DNA of 64,000 nt from Streptomyces sp. TSRI0107 (lineage in GTDB: Bacteria > Actinomycetota > Actinomycetes > Streptomycetales > Streptomycetaceae). Within the stretch, counting starts at the first letter, position 1, and each line of letters starts with the position of its first letter. The DNA lies in contig NZ_LIVZ01000005.1 in assembly GCF_001905845.1 (NCBI RefSeq), forward strand, positions 310,001 through 374,000, in the 5' to 3' direction. The notes beneath the pieces were generated by a model. It did no database searches and was not told the DNA's origin. It saw only the letters and a list, made by a program, of their open reading frames with translations. Of this stretch, positions 52,091-60,640 are shown piece after piece. Both the position numbers and the translations under genes were made by a program.

Positions 52091-53615
52091 GCGTGCCGCC
52101 TGTGCTTGCCTCTGTGCCACCTGCGCCCGGCCGCAGCGTGACAGCCGCCAGGACCGCCCCCGCGGCCAGCAGGACCGCCCCCGCGATCCCCGCCGCCCGC
52201 ATGCCGTCGGTGAACGCCTCGCGAGCGGCGGCCGCCAGGGCGTCTCCCGCGCGCCCCGGCAGCCGCCCGGCGACCGCCAGCGCCCCGCCCAGCGTCTCGT
52301 GGGCCGCGTCCGGGGCCGACGACGGGATGCCACGCCGGTACACCGCCGTGCCGATCGAGCCGAGCACCGCCATCCCCAGGGCGCCGCCGAACTCCGTGCC
52401 GGTCTCCAGCAGGGACGAGGCGGAACCGGCGCGTTCGACCGGGGCGGCGCCGAGGGCCAGGTCCGTCATCTGCGACATCACCATCACGATCCCGCAGGCC
52501 AGCACCCCGCACGCGGTCAGCACCAGCACCAGCGCGTCCGTGTCGGCGAGGGCCAGCAGCGCGTACCCGCTCGCGGCGACCGCGAAGCCCGCCGTGACCA
52601 CCCGGCCACGCGGCACGCCCCGCTGGACGAGCCCCGTCGCGAAGGGCGCCGCGAAACCGATCGGCACCGAGGGGAGCAGCGCCCACAGGGCGGCCTCCAT
52701 CGCGCTCTTGCCGAGCACCGACTGCAGATACTGCGTGGTGAAGAACGCCGAGCCCATCATCCCGAAGGCGGAGAGCAGGTTGAGAGCCACGGCGGGGCCG
52801 AAGCCGTGGCCCCGGAACAGCGCCGGGGAGATCATCGGGTGCGCGGCGGTGCGCTGCCGGTGCACGAACAGGGCCGCGAAGAGCAGGCCGACGGTGATCG
52901 CGACGACGTAGCGGACGTTCCAGCCTTCCGAGGGGATCTCCTTCAGGCCGTAGATCACGGGGAGGACGGCGGCCAGCGACAGCGGCACGCTCGGCCAGTC
53001 GTAGCGGCCGGGCTCCGGGTCGCGGGCCTCCGGGAGCAGGACCGGGCCCAGCACCAGCAGCAGTGCCATCGCGGGCAGGTTGATCAGGAACACGGAGCCC
53101 CACCAGAAGAACTCCACCAGCACGCCGCTCAGCACCGAGCCGAGGGCGACGCCGGCCGTCATCACGCCCGACCACAGCGCGATCGCCTTCGCCCGCCGGC
53201 CGGGGTCGGTGAACATCGTGCGGATCAGGCCGAGCGTCGACGGCATCAGGGTCGCCCCACCGATGCCGAGCACCGCGCGGGCCGCGATCAGCGTCTCGGC
53301 ACTGTCCGCGTACGCCGCCGCGAGCGAGGCGGCGCCGAAGGCGGCGGCGCCGATCAGCAGCAGCCTGCGCCGCCCGACGCGGTCGCCGAGCGAGCCCATC
53401 GTCATCAGGAGCCCCGCCAGCACGAACGCGTAGATGTCGAAGATCCACAGCTGCTGGGTGCCGGTCGGGGCGAGGTCGGCGCTGATCGCCGGGATCGCGA
53501 AGTACAGGACGGAGACGTCCATCGAGACCAGCAGCAGCGGGAGCATCAGCACGCCGAGGGCGGTCCATTCACGACGGCCGGCGCGGGGTGGGGTGGGCTG
53601 GGGGTTCGTTGTCAT
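52050..53615 (-). CDS. MFS multidrug exporter (DHA2, 14-helix type)
   Basis: 521 residues. The EmrB/QacA pattern is clear: first helix LGVLMLPLLLVSMDVSVLYFAIPAI, motif A GSLGDRVGRRRLL, motif B in LIAARAVLGIGGATLMPSTLG and motif C in ALWSGVMTAGVALGSVLSGVLVE. It would expel hydrophobic or cationic drugs by proton antiport. A divergent TetR regulator and a palindrome in the shared promoter imply drug-inducible expression. The last dozen residues are encoded by a terminator-repeat hairpin that runs up to the stop codon. Confidence 0.92.
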   Translation of the reverse strand: MTTNPQPTPPRAGRREWTALGVLMLPLLLVSMDVSVLYFAIPAISADLAPTGTQQLWIFDIYAFVLAGLLMTMGSLGDRVGRRRLLLIGAAAFGAASLAAAYADSAETLIAARAVLGIGGATLMPSTLGLIRTMFTDPGRRAKAIALWSGVMTAGVALGSVLSGVLVEFFWWGSVFLINLPAMALLLVLGPVLLPEARDPEPGRYDWPSVPLSLAAVLPVIYGLKEIPSEGWNVRYVVAITVGLLFAALFVHRQRTAAHPMISPALFRGHGFGPAVALNLLSAFGMMGSAFFTTQYLQSVLGKSAMEAALWALLPSVPIGFAAPFATGLVQRGVPRGRVVTAGFAVAASGYALLALADTDALVLVLTACGVLACGIVMVMSQMTDLALGAAPVERAGSASSLLETGTEFGGALGMAVLGSIGTAVYRRGIPSSAPDAAHETLGGALAVAGRLPGRAGDALAAAAREAFTDGMRAAGIAGAVLLAAGAVLAAVTLRPGAGGTEASTGGTQKRRTGEISPSGA

Positions 53616-53637
53616 GGCGGCGACTGTACGGACGTCT

Positions 53638-53664
53638 TATACGCTTGTCTAGTACGGTCGTATA
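53638..53664. promoter_or_regulatory. Candidate TetR operator in the MFS-tetR divergent promoter
   Basis: TATACG (53638-53643) and CGTATA (53659-53664) form the arms of a 27-bp imperfect palindrome midway between the two divergent start codons (53615 and 53687). A TATAAG -10-like element for the exporter overlaps the left arm on the minus strand, so repressor binding would block the exporter promoter. Confidence 0.6.
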
Positions 53665-53686
53665 GATCGGGCGCTACGCTGACCGC

Positions 53687-54268
53687 ATGGGACACCGCGA
53701 AGATCTGCTCGAAGGCGCCAAGCGCTGCCTGCTCGCCAAGGGGTTCGCGCGCACGACGGCGCGGGACATCGTCAAGGAGTCGGGGACGAACCTGGCGTCC
53801 ATCGGCTACCACTACGGCTCGAAGGACGCGCTCCTCGCGCAGGCGTACGTCTCGCTCGTCGAGGGGATGGGCGACGCTTTCGACGGCGGCGGCGAGCTGC
53901 GGGGCGAGCCCGGCTCCCTCGAACGGTTCCGGGACGTGTGGTCCAACATCATCGCGACCATGCGGGAGCCCGGTTCGATCTGGCACCTGAGCATGGAGAT
54001 CGTCGTGATGGGTGATCAGATGCCCGAGGTGCGCGACCTCCTGGCGCAGGCGCAGCGGGAGGCCGGGCGCGGCCTCGTCCCGCTGCTGATGGGCGGCGCG
54101 GAGGAGGACGTCAGCGACGAGACCGCGGACACCCTCGGCCAGTTCCTCGTCACCCTGATGACCGGCATCATCGCCCAGTGGACGTTCGACCCGAACACCG
54201 CCCCCGACGCGGACCGGCTGACGGAAGGCCTGCGCCGGCTGATCGAGGGTGCCACCAAGGCGGGCTGA
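53687..54268 (+). CDS. TetR-family repressor of the divergent MFS exporter
   Basis: 193 residues. The helix-turn-helix lies at KGFARTTARDIVKESGTNLASIGYHYGSKDALLAQAY; the C-terminal domain is of the TetR_C type that binds drugs. By the usual divergent arrangement it represses the MFS exporter and itself through the palindrome at 53638-53664. The TAG-free, high-GC coding sequence looks native. It ends only seven bases before the convergent lipase gene. Confidence 0.9.
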   Translation: MGHREDLLEGAKRCLLAKGFARTTARDIVKESGTNLASIGYHYGSKDALLAQAYVSLVEGMGDAFDGGGELRGEPGSLERFRDVWSNIIATMREPGSIWHLSMEIVVMGDQMPEVRDLLAQAQREAGRGLVPLLMGGAEEDVSDETADTLGQFLVTLMTGIIAQWTFDPNTAPDADRLTEGLRRLIEGATKAG

Positions 54269-54275
54269 GGCGCGG

Positions 54276-55661
54276 CTACGTCCAGACCAGGGTGTCCGCG
54301 CTCACCGGGGAGAGCCGCGCACCGGGCGCGGCGCTCACGGCGGTCACGGCGTGGGCACCCGGGGGCAGGTCCTCGAAGACCGCCTCGACGGGCTCGGAAC
54401 CGGCCGTGACAACCCGTGCCTGCTCCGGCCGGCGCAAGTCGCCGACGACCAGGCGCACCGCGGCCCGCGAACCGTCGGCCGTGGCCAGCCGTACGGTCAA
54501 TTTCTCCCCGGCGATGACGAGTTCGGGCACGTCGAGCCGAAAGCCGCTGGTCTCGGGGGCCCGTACGACGACGGGGCTGGCGGTGAGGATGCCCTCCAGC
54601 TCGTCGAGCGCGGCCGCGTTGCGGTGGATGTTGCCGTGCCGGTCGGGGACGCGGCGCAGGAGGTTGCTGTCCATGGGGACGTCGGCGCGGCAGGCCCCGA
54701 CGATCGGGACGGTGCCGTCGCCGAAGAGGTTCTCGGCGGTGTAGACGGGGTGGAGGGTGACACCGCCGCCGGGGGTGAGGGTGGCGGTGGTCGGGGTGTT
54801 CTGCTGGGTGCCGACGATCGCGTGGGTCGTGGTGAGCGAGGCGGGGCGGGCGGCCTCGGCCTCGCGCAGCCGGTCGTGGAAGCGCATGGCGTCGGCGGCC
54901 TGCTTCCGGTCCACGCCCGGTATGTCGATCTCCGTGGTCTTGGCGAGGGTGCCGGCGTGCTCGATGCAGGCGTACTCCGGCAGCAGCTGATGCAGCGACG
55001 GCATGCTCCGGGCGAACTCGGTCAGGTCCACGGACAGCGGCCCGATCCCCTTGCGCACTCCGTTGAGGAGCTGGCCCAGCGCCTGGACCGCGCCGCGGTA
55101 CGGGGTGCCGAAGGTGATGAGCTTGCGGGTGTGCTCCGCGCCGCCGCAGTGCTCGACGTACCAGCGGGCCACCAGGCCACCCATCGAGTGGCAGACGAAG
55201 ACGAGCCGGGCGTCGGCGTACCGACCGCCCTGGGCGCGCCAGCGGGCGAGGGCCGGTTCCACGATGCCGACGAGGCGACGGCCGTTGTAGCGGTTGGACA
55301 GGCGCCAGTCGTAGGGGACGGGGAGGAGGTTGCCCGGGGGCGCCTCAGGGTCGGGCTCGGCGGTGCAGTCGCGGTAGCCGAGAGCGCGGAGGCGGTCCAG
55401 GAGGATGTCGTAGCCCTTGACCGGGGTCCAGACGCCGGGGATCACATGCACGTCCTGGGCCAGGTCGACGGGTTCCACACCGTCACCGGGATGCTCGTCG
55501 CCCAAGCCCTCCGGGAGCCGGAGGCGGGTGAGGGAGGCGCCCAGCGTCTTGATCGCGGTGAGGACCGCGCCTGCGGTGGGGGACCAGACGAGGCCGTCGG
55601 GGCTGCGAAGGGTGCTGCCGGTTATGCCGGGGAGGACGACGATCAGGTCAGTCGGTGGCAT
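54276..55661 (-). CDS. LCAT-like lipase/acyltransferase, cytosolic, paired with a caspase-STAND protein
   Basis: 461 residues. The alpha/beta hydrolase core of the lecithin:cholesterol acyltransferase family: start LIVVLPGITGSTL, PYDWRLSNRYN, nucleophile elbow VCHSMGGLVARWYV (Ser159), ITFGTPYRGAVQAL, acid loop LFGDGTVP (Asp315) and a histidine in RHGNIHRN (His342 or 346). The last 90 residues resemble a beta-sandwich domain. There is no signal peptide, whereas LCAT enzymes are often exported, so it would act inside the cell on membrane lipids. It starts 14 bases inside the upstream caspase-STAND gene with GGAGGA eight bases before the ATG. It is probably the effector partner of that protein. 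Confidence 0.85.
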   Translation of the reverse strand: MPPTDLIVVLPGITGSTLRSPDGLVWSPTAGAVLTAIKTLGASLTRLRLPEGLGDEHPGDGVEPVDLAQDVHVIPGVWTPVKGYDILLDRLRALGYRDCTAEPDPEAPPGNLLPVPYDWRLSNRYNGRRLVGIVEPALARWRAQGGRYADARLVFVCHSMGGLVARWYVEHCGGAEHTRKLITFGTPYRGAVQALGQLLNGVRKGIGPLSVDLTEFARSMPSLHQLLPEYACIEHAGTLAKTTEIDIPGVDRKQAADAMRFHDRLREAEAARPASLTTTHAIVGTQQNTPTTATLTPGGGVTLHPVYTAENLFGDGTVPIVGACRADVPMDSNLLRRVPDRHGNIHRNAAALDELEGILTASPVVVRAPETSGFRLDVPELVIAGEKLTVRLATADGSRAAVRLVVGDLRRPEQARVVTAGSEPVEAVFEDLPPGAHAVTAVSAAPGARLSPVSADTLVWT

Positions 55662-58600
55662 CTGATTCGTCCTCCGCGTCCTTCGGCGTGGTCATGAGGG
55701 TGGTGAGGGTGGGGATGAGGGGGAGTACGGCCTGGTGGTGGCGGGCGATTTCGGCGAGGTCGTTGATCCAGGTGGGGGCTGCGTCGGGGGTGTAGGCGTG
55801 GGCCGAGGCGATGAGTTCTGATGCGGCTTCGGCGTTGTCCTCGATGACTGCCGAGACAGCAAGGTAGAACTCGGCCGTGGCAGCTTGGGCGGCGTTATCC
55901 GCAGTGAGGCGTGCCAGGTATGCCGTTGCTGCGAGGGCGGACGGGTCGAAGTCTCGGGCCAGGGCGCCGAGGAGGGCAGGGAACCGCGACCAGTCGGCCA
56001 GGGCGTCCAGAGCCGGCTCGTGTGCTTCGAGGGACGCCAGGTGCAGGAGGGCGGCCGCTTGGTTGTACTCGGTCGGCGGTGCATCGGGGTCGGAGGCGTC
56101 GAGCAGCTCGGAGAGTGTTTCCTGGACGGTTTCGCCCAGCAGGTCGTTGCGTCGCTCGGCGAGCAGGTCGCGCTGCGTCGCCGGGGCGGCCCGGGCGAAC
56201 TCTCTCAGGAGGATTCCGTGGAGCAGGGGGCGGTACGCGGCCTCGGCACCGTGGGCGCGGGCGTTCAGGCGCAAGGCTCGGTAGCGCTGTGCCTCCTCCT
56301 CATTGATGCCGAGCAGGACCTCGTCCACAGCGGCGTCAGTCTCAGGCGCGAGGATCTCGGGATGCGCGGCGAGGTGATCGCGCTCCGCTTCGTACGTCTC
56401 GGTTTCGATCCATGCCATGACCCCATGCAGCAGCTCGCTGTCCAGCGTGGACCAGCGGGGTGGCTTCGCGCCCGTCAACCGTGACCAGGCGTCGTCGAAT
56501 GCCGCGGGGGCGACGGCTCGGTGTCGGCGGACCTCCGTGTGCAGCGTGGCGCGCCTGGGCTGGGGGAGGGAAGCGCTCAGGCGGTCGCAAGTCACGAGCC
56601 ATTCGATCGCTTGCGGGTCGCCGGCTGGCGCGGTGGTTGCCCGGGCCAGCAGCAGCATCGCGGTATGGCTTGCAGGGGCTCCGTCCAGTATGTCCGCCCA
56701 GATGTCATCGGCGGAGCGCCCTAGTGTGGCGTAGAGGGCGCTGAGCTTGTTGAGGCTACTGGCGAGGTGGGGCAGGTGGGTGGGGTTTTCGTCGGCGAGT
56801 TTGCGGTGTAGGTGTACGGCTTCTTCGGTGGGTGGGAGAGCTTGGGCGTGTTGTCCGAGGTCGCTATAGCAGTGGCCGAGGTTGTCCAGGCTGTTGGCGA
56901 GGTAGGCGAGGCTAGGGAAGTGGGTGGGGTTTTCGTCGGCGAGTTTGCGGCGCAGGTGTACGGCTTCTTCGGTGGGTGGGAGAGCTTGGGCGTGTTGTCC
57001 GAGGTCGCTATAGCTGATGCTTAGGTTGTTGAGGCTGCTGGCGAGGTCAGGGAGATGGGAGGGGTTCTCCTCGGCGAGGCTGCGGTAGAGGGCGGTGGCC
57101 TCTTCGGCGGGCGGCAGGGCCTCGGCGTACCGGCCCAGGTCGCTGTAGCGAACGCTGAGGTTGCTCAGGACTCCAGCGAGGTCGGCGAGGTGGGCAGGGC
57201 TTTGTTCGGTGAGGCTGCGGTAGAGGGCGGTGGCCTCTTCGGCGGGTGGCAGGGCCTCGACATACCTGCCCAGGTCGCTGTAGTGGATGCCGAGGTTGCT
57301 GAGGCTGCTGGCGAGGCTCGAGAGATGAACGCGGTTTTCGTTGGCGAGGGCGCGGCGCAGGTGTACGGCTTCTTCGGTTGGTGTGAGGGCTTTGACGTGC
57401 TGTCCGAGCTCGCCGTAGCGGATGCCGAGATTGTTGAGGGCGCTGGCGAGGTCGGGAATATAGGCCGGGTTCTCCTCGGCGAGGGCGCGGCGCAGGTGCA
57501 CGGCTTCCTCGGTCGGCGGGAGTGCCTCGGCATACCGGCCGAGGTTGCTGTAGCAGACGCCAAGGTTGTTGAGGGATCCCGCGAGCTTGGGGAGGTAGGC
57601 CGGGTTCTCTTGGCTGACGGTCCGGAGGAGGGCGATGGCCTCCTGAGTGGGCGGGAGTGCCTCGGCGTACTGGCCGAGGTTGCTGGAGCGGGCGCCGAGG
57701 TTGCTCAGGGCGCTGGCGAGGTCGGGAATGTAGGCCGGGTTCTCCTCGGCGAGCATGCGGCGTAGGTGTACGGCTTCTTCGGTGGGCGGAAGGGCTTTGG
57801 CATGTTGTCCGAGCTCGCTGTAGCGGACGCCGAGGTTGTTCAGGCAGCTGGCGAGATCTGGGAGCTGGGAGGGGTTCTCCTTGGCGAGGCTCCGGTAGAG
57901 GACGGTGGCTTCTTCGGTGACTGGGAGCGCCTCTCGATACTGGCCGAGTTCGCTGTGGCGGATGCCGAGATTGTTGAGGCTGCTGGCGAGGCTGGAGAGA
58001 TGAACGGGGTTTTCGTCGGCGAGCATGCGGCGCAGGCGCACGGCCTCCTTCGCCAACGGCAGGGCTTCGGCATGTTGTCCGAGGTTGCTGTAGCGGATGC
58101 CTAGGTTGTTGAGGCTGCTGGCGAGGCTGGAGAGGTGGGCGGGGTTTTGTTCGGCGAGGTTGCGGTAGAGCGTGGTGGCTTCTTCGGCGGGCGGAAGCGC
58201 CTCGAGGTGTCGTCCGAGGCTGCCAAAGCAGACGCCGAGGCTGTCGAGGGCGTCGGCGAGGTCCGACAGGTAGAAGGCATTCTGTTCGGCCAGGGCTTGA
58301 TACAGCTGGACGGCGTGCAATGCGACCGGCAGGGCGTCCTGCCACCGCCCCCAGTACCCGAACCGATCGCTGACCAGCGAGTCCGCCAGCCCCAGATCCG
58401 GCAGCAGCTCGACGCTCTCCTCCACCAGCGACGACAGGAGTTCGACCCCTGCCGGCCCCGCCTCCGCCGCATGCCGCCAGGCGTACAGCCACAGATAGTG
58501 CGGCTCGTCAGCGGGAATTCCCGCCTCCAGCAGCGTCCGATACCGCCCCGCCATCGCCTCGGCGACCTTCGACGCCTCCGGGTTGAACGGCTCCTCCGCC

Positions 58601-60492
58601 GACCCCCGGTACGGGGGGCGCAAGTGGTCGGCCAGGCTCTGGTGTGCCATCCGGTAGACGGCGACGTTCGCCTCCCCGTCCTGGATGATGTGCCGCCCCA
58701 ACTGGTCCAGCACCCAGCCGATGTCCTCCCGGGTGACCTCGACCCCCTCGGGCGCCTCGGCGTTCGCGACCGCGAGCCACTCCGCTTCCGGGAAGCCGGC
58801 GCCGTACCCCCATGTCAGCGCGCGCAGAAGGCTGCGCGCGAGGGCGACCGGCGACCCCTCACCGTCCGCTGCGCGATGCCCCGGCACGGACACCGTCGCC
58901 AGATCGATGTCCAGGGCCTCCTCCACCGAGTGGCTGACCTCCTCCGTCCACCGCTCCGCCGACGTGTCCACAGGAGCGGCGACCAACTGGTCGGACACCA
59001 GCCTGGCCAGCAGGAAGGTGTGCTGAGTGGTGTCGTCGGCGTCCGCGCCGAAGAGATGCGCCGCGATGGCATCGGCGTCCATTCGGGCGTCCACACCCCG
59101 CAGCCGTAACCGCACGTACTCCGCGAGGTCCTCCTGGCCCTGTCGCCGTACGGCCTCCTCGTCCAGGTCGATGCCCGGGCCCTCCGGCGTCAGGGCCGCG
59201 ACCAACGGGAGCTGTCCCTCGCCCCGTTGCATCTCCCGCGTGGACACGATCACCGTGGCGTACCGGGACAGCCGTGTCAGCAGGTCGTCGGCGATGGTGA
59301 ATGCCTCGCCGCGGGCCTCGTCCAGGCCGTCCACGACGAGGACGGGCCTCCGTGCCCCCTCCTCGACGGCCCGCTGCACTTCGCCCACCAGCTCGCTCGC
59401 GTTGCGTCGGGCTTCCTGCGGGGTCAGCAGTCCGCACTGCACCAGTTGCCCGGCGAGCACGTCCGCCGCCAGGTCAGCCGTCAGCCCGCGGGCATGGACG
59501 TGTGCCGAGACCGACCGCTCCTCCGGCAGCTCATGGCTCCACGTGTGCCCGTCCGCGAGCAGCCGCCCACGCTCGTCGGGGTTGGACAGGCTGACGACCC
59601 GGCCCACGATCGCCGACTTCCCGGTTCCGGCCGACCCGGTGACGACATACAGTCCGGGTTGCCGGTCGCGCACCCAGGCGACGACCTGGTTCACCTCCGC
59701 CGTACGGCCCGTGAACCACGTTTGCTCGTTCAGCGGTGCCCCGCTGCGTGCCGCCCGCAGCAGGTGCTCGACCACCTGCTCGGGGGCGCCGGGCCGGTAG
59801 AGCGGGTTGGCGAACATCCACCAGGCGTTGCCCCTGGACTGGAAGTCCGGTGACTGCGCCGCGCTGTCCCACTCCTTGAGCACGGCGTCGCAGACGTCGT
59901 CGCCGCGGACGTACTTGTTGTGGACGGACCAGCGCACCCGCAGTTCGGGAAGATCCGGGCCGGAGCGCAGGACCTTTCGCAGCCGCTCGCCGAACAGCCC
60001 GTCTCGGGCGGTCTCCAGTGTCAGACACGAGGTGACGACCCCCACCCAGACCTGTCGTGCGTCCTGGGTGGCCCGCATGATCTGCGTGGCCAGGTCGCCC
60101 GCGGGGATGGCCTCACCCGCGAAGCAGGTGTCGAACACGAACAGCAACTGGTTCGCGCCGGACAGGGCGCACGGGCCGACGACGTCGGCGACGCCCAGTC
60201 CGTCGTCGGCGTCCGCGCCGCTGTCGGTCGCGGGCAGCCGCAGTCCGGCGGCGGAGGGAACGCCGTGGCCGCTCCAGACGACGACCAGGGGGCCACCGTC
60301 CAGTGAGCGTTTGAGGGACTTCAGGAAGGTCCGCAGGTCCGTTTCGGTGGGGTTCTTGAGTATCTGCCCCTCGAAGGTCTCGTTCAGCAGTTCGGAGAGG
60401 GCTTCGACATCGCTCACCGCGTGGGCGAGCGGCCGATGGGCCTTTGTGGTGTACTCGTTGATCCCGATGCCGGCCAGCCGTCCGTCGGACAC
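55648..60492 (-). CDS. Caspase-like protease / STAND (NACHT-like) ATPase / TPR-repeat protein
   Basis: 1614 residues from a GTG with GGGGGA upstream. Residues 1-235: caspase-like (peptidase C14) domain with the catalytic pair His76 (VVVWSGHGVP) and Cys123 (LLFVFDTCFAGEA) and a late ARDGLFGERL segment typical of the small subunit. Residues 255-650: STAND NTPase, FTGRTAEV box, Walker A GSAGTGKS (286-293), Walker B VLVVDGLDEA (384-393), sensor VIVSTRE. Residues about 745-1263: some twelve 45-residue TPR units. Residues 1265-1614: uncharacterised helical region. The design matches NLR-like signalling ATPases in which ligand binding to repeats triggers oligomerisation and protease activity. It forms an operon with the LCAT-like lipase. 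The target and trigger are unknown. Confidence 0.88.
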   Translation of the reverse strand: MSDGRLAGIGINEYTTKAHRPLAHAVSDVEALSELLNETFEGQILKNPTETDLRTFLKSLKRSLDGGPLVVVWSGHGVPSAAGLRLPATDSGADADDGLGVADVVGPCALSGANQLLFVFDTCFAGEAIPAGDLATQIMRATQDARQVWVGVVTSCLTLETARDGLFGERLRKVLRSGPDLPELRVRWSVHNKYVRGDDVCDAVLKEWDSAAQSPDFQSRGNAWWMFANPLYRPGAPEQVVEHLLRAARSGAPLNEQTWFTGRTAEVNQVVAWVRDRQPGLYVVTGSAGTGKSAIVGRVVSLSNPDERGRLLADGHTWSHELPEERSVSAHVHARGLTADLAADVLAGQLVQCGLLTPQEARRNASELVGEVQRAVEEGARRPVLVVDGLDEARGEAFTIADDLLTRLSRYATVIVSTREMQRGEGQLPLVAALTPEGPGIDLDEEAVRRQGQEDLAEYVRLRLRGVDARMDADAIAAHLFGADADDTTQHTFLLARLVSDQLVAAPVDTSAERWTEEVSHSVEEALDIDLATVSVPGHRAADGEGSPVALARSLLRALTWGYGAGFPEAEWLAVANAEAPEGVEVTREDIGWVLDQLGRHIIQDGEANVAVYRMAHQSLADHLRPPYRGSAEEPFNPEASKVAEAMAGRYRTLLEAGIPADEPHYLWLYAWRHAAEAGPAGVELLSSLVEESVELLPDLGLADSLVSDRFGYWGRWQDALPVALHAVQLYQALAEQNAFYLSDLADALDSLGVCFGSLGRHLEALPPAEEATTLYRNLAEQNPAHLSSLASSLNNLGIRYSNLGQHAEALPLAKEAVRLRRMLADENPVHLSSLASSLNNLGIRHSELGQYREALPVTEEATVLYRSLAKENPSQLPDLASCLNNLGVRYSELGQHAKALPPTEEAVHLRRMLAEENPAYIPDLASALSNLGARSSNLGQYAEALPPTQEAIALLRTVSQENPAYLPKLAGSLNNLGVCYSNLGRYAEALPPTEEAVHLRRALAEENPAYIPDLASALNNLGIRYGELGQHVKALTPTEEAVHLRRALANENRVHLSSLASSLSNLGIHYSDLGRYVEALPPAEEATALYRSLTEQSPAHLADLAGVLSNLSVRYSDLGRYAEALPPAEEATALYRSLAEENPSHLPDLASSLNNLSISYSDLGQHAQALPPTEEAVHLRRKLADENPTHFPSLAYLANSLDNLGHCYSDLGQHAQALPPTEEAVHLHRKLADENPTHLPHLASSLNKLSALYATLGRSADDIWADILDGAPASHTAMLLLARATTAPAGDPQAIEWLVTCDRLSASLPQPRRATLHTEVRRHRAVAPAAFDDAWSRLTGAKPPRWSTLDSELLHGVMAWIETETYEAERDHLAAHPEILAPETDAAVDEVLLGINEEEAQRYRALRLNARAHGAEAAYRPLLHGILLREFARAAPATQRDLLAERRNDLLGETVQETLSELLDASDPDAPPTEYNQAAALLHLASLEAHEPALDALADWSRFPALLGALARDFDPSALAATAYLARLTADNAAQAATAEFYLAVSAVIEDNAEAASELIASAHAYTPDAAPTWINDLAEIARHHQAVLPLIPTLTTLMTTPKDAEDESDATD
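56704..58260 (-). repeat. Tandem 135-bp TPR-coding repeats inside the caspase-STAND gene
   Basis: About twelve in-frame units of 135 bp encode the consensus LASSLNNLGIRYSDLGQHAEAL followed by PPTEEAVHLRR and LAEENPxHLPD. One unit has a nine-base insertion (LAY) near 56908. Two stretches, about 56769-56866 and 56920-57014, are almost identical over some 95 bases, indicating recent duplication or gene conversion. Codons here use A/T at third positions more often than the flanking protease and ATPase regions. Confidence 0.85.
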
Positions 60493-60640
60493 GGCTCATC
60501 CCCCGGTTTCGTGCCTCAGCGCGGGCCTGCCGCCACGCTGTGCGAGCAAGTATCGGGCCAGGCACAACGGGACGCACCGGAAACGCTGCGGAAAATCCGT
60601 CCCACCCGGGTCGGCTCAGCACCCGTACTCGGCGGCACGG

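Noticed and set aside
56812..57024. A 70-codon plus-strand frame with a repeated MYGFFGGWESLG-type peptide
   Set aside because: It is the antisense reading of two near-identical TPR units.
56704..58260. The 135-bp repeats considered as a CRISPR array or satellite
   Set aside because: The unit is long, in frame, without unique spacers, and translates to a canonical TPR pattern.
54276..60492. Search for integrase, tRNA or att-like direct repeats at the borders of the caspase-STAND operon
   Set aside because: None was found by eye, so no specific mobile element is claimed.
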